Below, in pieces: positions 1 through 7,499 of a stretch of DNA of 64,000 nt. Origin of the DNA: Lunularia cruciata (taxonomy: Eukaryota; Streptophyta; Marchantiopsida; Lunulariales; Lunulariaceae); assembly GCA_948567375.1 (NCBI GenBank), contig OX419761.1, forward strand, positions 40,178,501-40,242,500, written 5' to 3'. The notes below the pieces were generated by a model. That model had not been told where the DNA came from. It saw only the letters and a program-made list of their open reading frames with translations, and searched no databases. Each line of letters opens with the position of its first letter. Position 1 is the first letter of the stretch. Both the position numbers and the translations under genes were made by a program.

Positions 1-308
1 GCTTTCCAATGGTACCTTACGTGATTATGAGATTCCTATAGGAAGATTCTCTAAAAGATTCCCTCTGGTCAAAGCTTATTTGACCAACCAGATAGGACCT
101 AGACCAGACATGTCACCCATCCAAGTAAGTTATCCAAGGGTGGAGCTTGCTGACATCTCACCTATTTGTGTCCCTAATCCTATGGTGGAGCTTCCTTGGA
201 GGAGATCCTCTTTGTCTATATAATAAAGAGAAGGTGCTCCCTTGGGGCATCAAATGTTTGAGTGTGCAATCTGTGTTTTCTCTCTTCTCTTGTCCTCGGA
301 GTATTACA
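1..308 (+). mobile_element. Solo LTR of gypsy family B, left end outside window
   Basis: This segment matches, on the opposite strand, the LTRs at 7951-8685, 10443-11175 and 16320-17058, and ends at 308 in the family terminus GTATTACA. It holds the LTR promoter region with a TATA-like TCTATATAATAAAGAG near 215-230. No primer binding site follows; the sequence goes straight into Gag codons of element D, which match the sister copy at about 63611 onward. It is therefore a solo LTR inserted into D, not D's own LTR. The right-hand target copy should be CCGGT (309-313); the left copy is outside the window. Confidence 0.85.
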
Positions 309-354
309 CCGGTGTTTTGACCTACACCCAGAGTTACGGAGTGGTAGGGCTACT

Positions 355-1224
355 ATGGTAGGTAGGAGAGGAGCTCCAGTTCATGGAGAACAAGGTGGTA
401 GAGGTGATGGTAGAGGATCTACACCTAGTAGGGGTGCAATACCTGCACTTACTTTTGATACAACTATAGCTACTCAGATTGAGCAGTTGGAGTAGAGATT
501 GGCTAGTATGGCTATTGCTCAAAGGAGATCAAATTTGGGTGTCGAGGCTTCCACCTCATATACTAGTGACACAGATGCTTTGGACTTCATGTGCGGAGTA
601 GCACAGGTGGATGTATCTGCAGTAGTGAATAGGAGTGCAATACGTGCTCCAAAGCCTAGAGGAGCACCAATGGAGTTGGACCCATAGAGAGGAGAGGTTG
701 GGAGATAGGTCAGACTTCCCCAATCTTTCACGCTATTTGAGGCATTGCAAACAACATCCATGGTTCCTAGACGTCCCAATGCAAGTGTGGTAGGTGGTGA
801 TAGAGTACATGATGGACTACTTGCTAGTCAGCCACTTGTTATTACACAAACTGAGTCTAGCATGATGTTAGAGGTGGCTCAGTTGATTATGCGATGTCCT
901 TTGTTTTTGGCCAATGACATGTTTACATTGGGAGTTTATCTAGCCCCAGTGTTTTGGTTGGTTGCCACGCTTTGTGAGAGTAGGGATGATGTAGTTCCTA
1001 CTACTAGAGCCAAGATGGTTGGTAGTGGAGCTGACTTGGTTAAGGAGCATGGGATCCATTCAGCGACCAGTGGTTTATGGCAAGCAGCAGCAATTAGATT
1101 GGAAGAGTTGCCAGCTAGACCGGCCTTTGAGAGAGCATGGTTCACACTTGGTGTTGTCCTATTGGATAACCAAAGGGGGATTTTCTGTTTGGTGGGACCT
1201 TCAAGGAAGGTCTATACACCATAG
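355..1224 (+). pseudogene. Element D Gag, C-terminal part
   Basis: One frame holds a Gly/Arg-rich stretch followed by FDTTIATQIEQLE and SYTSDTDALDFMCG, closely matching the second copy at 63660-63962 (FDTAMATQIEKLE, SYVGDRDILDFICG). The match shows that both are the same protein and where the reading frame lies. The core with the zinc knuckle, seen in the second copy near 63480-63540, is lost here to the left of the inserted solo LTR. Stops occur at 493-495 and 685-687; the first corresponds to Gln in the sister copy. The segment from 745 to 1224 is open and leads to the protease after one more stop at 1222. Confidence 0.7.
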
Positions 1225-1530
1225 AGAGTCTTGTTAGACTCTGGTGCACAGCCTATTATGTTGGAGAAGGCTGTAGTTGTTGGTCTAGAGTTACGGAAGA
1301 TCAATGTGGAGAGGTGTCCATTTTAGATCCAAACATCTCTAGGTGGTGGTTTGACACAGTACATCACACGTGGGGAGCTTGTTGTCCATGTTCAGCTTGG
1401 TCATCCGACTGATAGCTTGGTGGTGAGAGCTCACGCTATTACAACAATAGTTGAGTCATATGATGTGCTAGTTGGAGGAGCAGTGTTATACTCCATGGGT
1501 TTCAACATTGACTATTAGGAGGAGACAACC
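1225..1530 (+). pseudogene. Element D aspartic protease
   Basis: Directly after a stop at 1222-1224 and in the same frame as Gag comes LLDSGAQPIML, the retroviral-type aspartic protease active-site loop (D-S-G, Asp codon 1237-1239). It is followed by the flap-like region and by AITTIVESYDVLVGGAVL, which fits the second conserved block where the hydrophobic-hydrophobic-Gly motif lies. Stops at about 1324 and 1516 interrupt it. In the living element it would cut the polyprotein. The DSGA motif and the position between Gag and polymerase make the call fairly safe. Confidence 0.75.
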
Positions 1531-1879
1531 TCTTATAGACCAGGTTGGCAGTCTGGTGAGGGACGGGTATGTTTCCTACTAGTACGCTTTAGTAGTGGCA
1601 TTCTTGACTCACTATAGTCCGGGACCATGGCAACATCAATTTTAGCTTTCAGTGGTGCAGTTACTTGGCTTGGTGACTTGTTGGATAGGAACACCCATGC
1701 AAAGGATACTCCAATACCAAAGGAGATCACTCGGATTTGGAGTACAAGTGGGATTGTTCCATCCACCTTGGATATTCCATTGTGGAGTTCAGAAGAGGTA
1801 TTGTAGCAACATGCAGATCAGTTGGTGCAACAAGCTTGGACTGGAGCCTTCGTACCATCAAGAGATGAGTGTGAGGATG

Positions 1880-2960
1880 AGTCTCCAATGTCAATTACTT
1901 TGACACCTTTGGATACCACACTCATTGCTTGGCATTATCCAATAGAGGAGATATGTTTATTGGAGTTGTTTGGTGGGATTAGCACCAGACTAGCTATAGT
2001 ATTACAGGCAAGTATACAAGTACAGAGGTACTTGTATGTAGAGAGAGATGAGACTGTTAGGTGAGTCTCTCTACATCATGTGGCACACTTGGCCTATTGA
2101 TATATAGAGTTATTATTGATGTCAGCAGTCAGAGGTTACCAGAAGGCCTACCATCAAACATTTCCTTACTGGGGGTGCATGATTTGGAGAGACATGGGCC
2201 TATTTACTTGGTGATTTCTAGATGGCCATGTTAGTGGCATACACGTGCTGGTAGAGGTTTGGGTCTTCAAGATCCTCGTCTTGGTGTGTTTTGGGAGATG
2301 TTACCAATACTACGACATCTCCAAGTTCATCAGTCTATTTCTCAAGCTCACCTTTTGGAAAATGTTCCTTTGACGGGTGATTCTCACACCAGAGTGGTGG
2401 CGAGTACACATCAGGTCCATTCTTGGATGGGACCTATTGTATTGTTAGATGCAGCCAGAGTAGGATCACAGGCTCATTGTCTTCGTCTTTGGTGGATGAA
2501 CCTCTTACCCAAAGAGGTTCTACAACATGCTTATGATGGGATTCAATGACTTTACCACATCCTTGTTGATGATATCTTGGATGTTGGATGTCAGTCTCAG
2601 ACAATGGTAGTGGCTGATAGGTCACCTATGGCAGTGGTGAACTTAGTTGGACAGCCTAGAGCCGCATTACCACACTCATGAGTTTCCCAGGCTCTCATGC
2701 TTTTTGAGAGAGAGGACTTGGACTTGTTTGGGACTCACAATTATAGCAATTGGTGGAGCCCAATGCTGATGAGAGAGAGTGGGCAATGGGTTTTTGCACC
2801 GGTATTACCATTGTTCCAATAGTGTCAGAGGCATCTAGGCGTCAAGTGTTAGGTCAGGCTATGGACCTGAACTGTTTGAACTGGATTGTGAGCCTTGGCT
2901 TGGCAGAGCAGCGTAGGATGTGCTTGATAGGCATCACCACTTGGACACTTGTGAGCCCTG
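1880..2960 (+). pseudogene. C5-cytosine DNA methyltransferase (DNMT3-like) inside retrotransposon D
   Basis: The enzyme would transfer a methyl group from SAM to cytosine C5. Motif I is LELFGGISTRLAIVL (1960-2004), followed by a motif II-like YVERDE (2035-2052). Motif IV with the catalytic Cys is WPC (2223-2231; Cys codon 2229-2231), with the expected Gln changed to a TAG stop. Motif VI is LLENVPL (2352-2372, ENV core 2358-2366). A motif VIII-like SQAHCLRLWWMNL starts at 2466. Motif IX-like DEREWAMGF ends near 2794 and motif X-like RRQVLGQAMDLNCLNWI lies at 2837-2887. The order is unpermuted, unlike DRM enzymes; spacing and the RLWWMNL block resemble DNMT3. Motif I is in the Gag-protease frame, so the ancestor was a fusion. 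Frameshifts near 2160 and 2690 and stops at 2062, 2095 and 2232 inactivate it. The region is not a host gene: it has no introns and sits between protease and reverse transcriptase. Confidence 0.85.
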
Positions 2961-3345
2961 TGCCTATTGAGACAATTCAGGCACATGCTGGGGGTAATGG
3001 ACCAAGTGGGCATGGTATTCTTGGGACACAACCAGTAGCTATTAGGGAGAGTGGTCTACTTGGAGTCCATCCAGATGAGCGTGGGCTACTTGGAGTCCAT
3101 CCAGATGAGTGTGGGCTACTTGGATTACACCCTTGGTCCACATGGGATGCAACTAGAGGACATGTGGAGGTTGCAGTCAGAGTGGAGAGAGTTTTTCACA
3201 TAGAAGTTGGGACTTCTAGTGGCCGGGAAGCATGACACTATTGCTCCCAAGGGCCCAATGTAGCAGCCAGTCAGTATATCTTCTACTCCTACTACAGTTA
3301 CAAAGGATACTTGGGAGCCAGATCTTGGACCCAAGCTTACTAGAG
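2960..3345 (+). pseudogene. Element D linker with a short peptide repeat
   Basis: Downstream of methyltransferase motif X the frame stays open to 3235. It contains a tandem peptide GLLGVHPDE repeated about 2.7 times (roughly 3053-3135), encoded by a 30-bp DNA repeat. No domain is recognised. It leads into a segment just before the reverse transcriptase. It looks like a flexible spacer between methyltransferase and polymerase; this is inference. Confidence 0.5.
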
Positions 3346-3349
3346 AGGA

Positions 3350-4085
3350 AGGACGGAGGGTTTGGAGGTTCTTAAGGAGCCACACGAGTTATTCTGCCTT
3401 TAGTATGAAGGATTTGGGTGCTCTAAAGGAACTTGGTATACAGATTGAGTTGACTAGCAATACACCAGTTTTTTGATGCCCTTATCAATATAGTGAGACA
3501 GAGAGGACATTGATTCAAAGCCAGAGTAGTGACCTTTTTGAGGCTGGTTTAGTGAAGATTTCACATGGAGAGTATGCATTAGCAATAGTGATGTCAGCCA
3601 AGAAAGATATGCATGGCAACTACATAGATAGGCGGATGTGTGGAGATTACCGTCCTATCAACCAACAGACTAGGGCTAATTGTATGCCATGCCTACACCG
3701 GAGGAGATTTTTGATGCAATTGGGCATACAAAGGTCTTTAGTACTTTGGATCTTGGAGCGGGATATCATCAGTTGCCGATCAAGGAGGAGGATAAGTCTA
3801 AGACAACATTTTGGGCTATTGATCCTCACGGCAAGGATGTGTTATATCAGTGGAAGTTCTTACCATTTGGGGTTGAAGAACACTCATGCTGAGTTCCAGA
3901 GGGTCATGGATAGGATCCTAGTTGGATTGGATTTTGCTCGGTGCTATATTGATGACATTTTGGTCTATAGCACTACTGTGGAGGTGTTTGAGAGGTTGAG
4001 ATCTCATGGACTCAAATTACATCTTGGGAAGTGTAGGTTCTTCCACGAGCAGGTTGAGTATTTGGGTCACCTATCTACCTAGGAG
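3350..4085 (+). pseudogene. Element D reverse transcriptase
   Basis: The fingers/palm region reads FEAGLVKISHGEYALAIV with MCGDYRPIN near 3635-3660. Motif A is LDLGAGYHQ (3746-3772), present in a different frame; LPFG lies at 3860-3871; the catalytic YIDDI box is at 3945-3959, back in the first frame, followed by LKLHLGKCRFF and EYLGHL. Two compensating frameshifts, near 3680 and 3885, separate the blocks. This is a gypsy-type polymerase by its block order and the downstream RNase H and integrase. Confidence 0.85.
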
Positions 4086-4249
4086 GACTTGGTGTTCAAC
4101 ACACCAAGGTAGAGGCTATTGCACATAGTCCTCAGCCTATGGATATGAGCATTCCTTGGGTTGGCAAACTTCTATTGCCGCTATGTTAGAGGATTTAGTG
4201 TCATTGCCAAAGCCTTGACAAAGCTGACCAAGCTTACACAAGAGTGGTG

Positions 4250-4735
4250 TTGGGAGATGAGCAGGAGAGAGCTTTTGTAGAGCTCAAGGAGAGGTTGACA
4301 TCTGCTCCTTCTTTTGAGGAGACCGATTAGAGGACGACCACTTTAGGTTCATACTGATTGGAGTATGTTGGGGCTTGGAGCGGTGCTCACCTAGCATGAT
4401 GATGAGGGCAAGGAGTTTGTGGTGGCCTATGCTAGTTGCTCCAACAATTCAGCAGAGGTGAAGTATAGTTCATATGAGGGAGAGTGCTTGGCAGCAGTTT
4501 GGGCAGTAGCACATTTCCAATGTTACCTATTTGGTAACCCCTTCACTCTCATCACTAATCATCAGCCACTAAAGTGGTTGATGGAGTCCAAAAATCTTTC
4601 AAGGAAGCTTGCATGATGGGTTGTATTTTATAGGAGTATGATTTCATGGTTGTTCATAGACCTAGAGTGGTGAACCGTGATGTAGATGGTTTAAGTAGAA
4701 ACCCATGTCTCAGCCAACACGATCAGACTAGAGCA
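4250..4735 (+). pseudogene. Element D RNase H and connection to integrase
   Basis: An Asp-containing HTDWS block near 4350 is followed by VAYASCSNNSAE, then YSSYEGECLAAVWAVAHF and the block TLITNHQPLKWL (TDH changed to TNH). The typical gypsy connection FMVVHRPRVVNRDVDGLSR follows at about 4646-4700. The first Asp, the YEGECLA Glu and the DGLSR tail are recognisable. Frames change around 4340-4420 and the Asp of the TDH block is lost, so it is inactive. Confidence 0.75.
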
Positions 4736-4909
4736 CATTGGCATGGTGAGACAGATGAGGAGATGGTGCAAGGTTGGCATACATATGCCTTTTTGTGTAT
4801 ATTTTTAGAGGCTTTGGTGGTATCTTTCTCAGTGCATACAGGAGGAGTTATTGAGGTCATAGATCTAGAGAGTGAAGATATTGGTATAGTTCAGCAAGAC
4901 AATTCATGA

Positions 4910-6125
4910 TGATGTCTTAGTGATGGACTTTCTTTGCATTGGTGTTGTGGGTGGCACATTTGGGGCCAAGGAGAGAGACCATGTCCTTCAACAAGCCAGA
5001 CAATTCAAATTAGAGGGTAGACACCTTTTGCATGTATGGGAGGATGGTAGAGTGCAAGTAGTACCACTTCCATCTCAGAGACCATAGTTGGTCAGTTATG
5101 TTCATGAGGAGCTAAGACATTTTGGATCAAAGCATACATATAGCTTACTCCAGAGTCATTATTAGTGACACGGTATGCAAACCAAGGTATAGCAATTTGT
5201 TACCAAATTTGTGGTTTGTGACCAAGTTAGAGCATCATTCAATGCTCCTACGCCATAGTTACACCCCTTATCTATCATGGGATTGGGTTACCGTTGGAGT
5301 TTGGACTTCACTGGACCTTTACCGCTGACTGTGAGACATCATCGGTATATTTTGGTGATGGTAGAGCAGTTCTCTAAGTGGATTGAGTTGGTGGCACTTC
5401 CTGACAAGTATGGTGAAAGGATAACTTACTTGTTCCTGGATTGAGTTCTTAGTCATTTTGGTGCACCAACTAAGGTTTTGACTAATTAGGGTACAGAGCT
5501 CTTGGGGGAGTTTTAGGTCTTGTGTGACAAGGCTTTGATTGATCACCGTACTACCTCCAAAGATCACCCTAAGGTAGATGACTTAGCAGAGAGAGTGGTT
5601 CAGATGGTGAAGAGAGGATTATGAAAGTATGGTTTGCAGAGATGCCACTTGGGAGATTGGGATCTCCAGTTACCTTGGTTGGCCATGGGCTATTGGTTCA
5701 GCCGGCAAGCCTCCTTAGCATCCTTCTCTCTGTACTTTCTACTCTATGGATGAGATCTAGATTTATGTGCAACCATTTGTCAAGATGCTACTGTAGTTTT
5801 AGACTTGGATGACCCCAATGTATGGATGAGTGCATGTTCTCAGCGGGCAAAGATCTTTTGGATAGTGATGCTGATGGCCTTTCAGAACTTGGCAATTGCT
5901 CAGCATAGAGATACTTTATGCTATGCTACCATTCAAGGAGGAGGTTATAGACCCTCGATCCGTCAATTTCATCCAAGAGACTATGTATATCTACAGGAGA
6001 TAGCACCAATGACACTTGATGTTTCGATAGGCCGCACTATCTTGAGAGTGCATGAGGTTTTGCCATCTAGAGTCCTTGTGTTAGAAGGATGTGATGGTGT
6101 TGTTTGGAAGGATCATGTGCACAAT
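4910..6125 (+). pseudogene. Element D integrase
   Basis: The region shows the zinc-binding zone (ELRHFGSKHTYSLLQ near 5110-5150, then a Cys-containing stretch near 5200-5230), the core WSLDFTGPLPLT near 5297-5330, a degraded LTNQGTELL-like block near 5480 and an AERVVQMVKRGL-like block near 5590. The C-terminal part reads YRPSIRQFHPRDYVYLQEIAP and GRTILRVHEVLPSRVLVLEG (5940-6080), where gypsy integrases have their GPF/Y-like module. Several stops and shifts interrupt it. The open stretch 5805-6320 joins integrase and PHD finger without a break. Confidence 0.75.
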
Positions 6126-6194
6126 TGTGCGCCATGCCACCTCCCAAACATTGATGGTACTATAGACCCAAGCTTGACACTTGTACGTGCAGGC

Positions 6195-6352
6195 TTGAGG
6201 TGTATGTTATGTGGCTCTTTTGGTGGAGCTGCTACTATGTTAGTGTGTGATAGTTGTTCGAGAGGATGGCATATGGCATGTATGACTCCTCCTCTCATGG
6301 TGGTTCCTCACGGACAGTGATTATGTCCTAGATGTACTTGACCTATAGCTAG
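6195..6352 (+). pseudogene. PHD zinc finger at the integrase C-terminus of element D
   Basis: In one frame with the integrase tail the sequence reads CMLC (6201-6212), then CDSC (Cys codons from 6246 and 6255), then H and C (W-H-M-A-C, from 6270 and 6279). After a TGA at 6318-6320 in the place of the conserved Trp comes LCPRC. The spacing C-x2-C-x11-C-x2-C-x4-H-x2-C, ending in C-x2-C, is the C4HC3 PHD finger. PHD fingers read histone H3 tails. It occupies the place where chromoviral elements, including A, B and C here, carry a chromodomain. Apart from the Trp stop all eight zinc ligands are present. Confidence 0.85.
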
Positions 6353-6508
6353 TTCATTCTTTATATGGTATAGATTGCAGACAAGCAACTAACGATGGAG
6401 CTCCATAGCACCCAGCCTCCTGATCTTTGCCCATTATAGGGTATACCGTATACTTAGAATAGATGGCTATCTAGAGTTAGAGGGACCTAACCGCCAGCTA
6501 GGAGGGCA

Positions 6509-7170
6509 ATTGTGGCACTTTAGAGTCTATGTATGACTTGTGTGTGATTTGTGCTTATATAGTGTAGGATATTGACAGTGATGTATGTTGTGTAGCAATG
6601 TATATACGCATGATAGCTATCACACCATTTGTAGTGTCGCATCTAGATTGCTAGGACATTGGAGTTCCAATGATAGTAGTTAGAGTTATTTCAGCAATTT
6701 CTTAGAGACTACTTCCAAATGGTCAGATTTTTTGTTTGGGATACTGACTTCACGGTGGGGCCTAGCATCACTTTGCACCATTTGCATCATCGAGTGTGCC
6801 GTCAATGGGACGTTAAGGTTCAGACCTAGCTCAAGTCCAGGGGGTACACTCTTGAATTGTAGCTCCAAAGAGCTCACTACTCTGATGTTGAGACTTCGAG
6901 TTCCTGGCTATGGTGGACAGAGGTTGACAAGCGTCACTTGGATTCTCTTAGCTAGAGTGGGTGTGGCTTGACTGTAATCAGTGCCTAGTTGTTGGCAGTT
7001 TATAGAGTGACAGATCAAGTACTGATCTGAGTTGAGTTGAGTTGAGAGTGGTAAACAATCTGATTATTGTGGCACTTTAGAGTCTATGTATGACGTGTGT
7101 GAGTTGTGCTTCTATAGTGTATGATATTGACAATGATGTATGTTATGTAGTGATGTATATATGCATGACA
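6509..7170 (+). repeat. 3' LTR region of element D with a duplicated end segment
   Basis: 6618-7170 aligns along its length with the separate LTR at 55761-56346. The last part of that LTR (from TGTGGCACTTTAGAGTC) also occurs just before it, at about 6509-6617, so a segment of about 110 bp flanks the rest on both sides. The true LTR boundary is therefore uncertain: it may start at 6618, or at about 6510 after the purine-rich CTAGGAGGG. A short TGAGT microsatellite lies near 7026-7046. Confidence 0.65.
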
Positions 7171-7490
7171 ACTTGGGCTTTGGTATTTATAGTGAAGCAA
7201 CACAAGACTGTTGAGAATCTTCTTTGTTGAAATTGCCTTCTTGGAGTACAAGCTAAACTAGCCAAGAAGGTTCCGTTTAGAAGCCATCTACTTGGCATAC
7301 AAGCTAAGCTAACCGTTAACTTGATGTGCATGTTATCTAATCATTGGAAAGTATTTAGAATCTTCTTATCAAGAAGTTTCTTAGGTGCTTCTAGAACATT
7401 ATACCACAAAATTTCCTAGAATATTTTTAAGAATTATTAACTATATTTGAATTATTTTACTCACTCATTTACTCACTCCATATTATTATA
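7171..7490 (-). repeat. 3' LTR of gypsy element A, end truncated
   Basis: This aligns with the LTR at 19638-20056 (shared blocks GGTATTTATAG and GCATACAAGCTAAGCTAACC). Read on the - strand it starts at 7490 directly after a purine-rich GGTGGTGGGAGAATA, the expected polypurine tract. Its other end lacks about 35 bases present in the partner copy and abuts the end of element D, as expected if D inserted into this LTR. Confidence 0.75.
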
Positions 7491-7499
7491 TATTCTCCC

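Larger units (their letters stand above)
309..7170 (+). mobile_element. Ty3/gypsy relic D carrying a DNA methyltransferase and a PHD finger
   Basis: Domains run in order on the + strand: Gag C-terminal part, aspartic protease, C5-cytosine methyltransferase, reverse transcriptase, RNase H, integrase, PHD finger, then the 3' LTR ending near 7170. Integrase after RNase H marks Ty3/gypsy. Gag, protease and the N-terminal half of the methyltransferase share one frame from 262 to about 2150, broken only by point stops; later parts are shifted by small indels. The 5' LTR and N-terminal Gag lie left of the window. The right edge abuts an A-family LTR lacking its terminal bases, so D probably inserted into A's LTR. 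The copy cannot be expressed as a polyprotein. Confidence 0.85.

Noticed and set aside
1-308. 5' LTR of element D
   Set aside because: It belongs to family B, is not followed by a primer binding site, and sits inside Gag codons of D as shown by the collinear second copy.
1880-2960. DRM-type (permuted) methyltransferase or captured host gene
   Set aside because: Motif I precedes IV-X, so it is not permuted; and there are no introns, while the domain is in frame with Gag-protease of the element.
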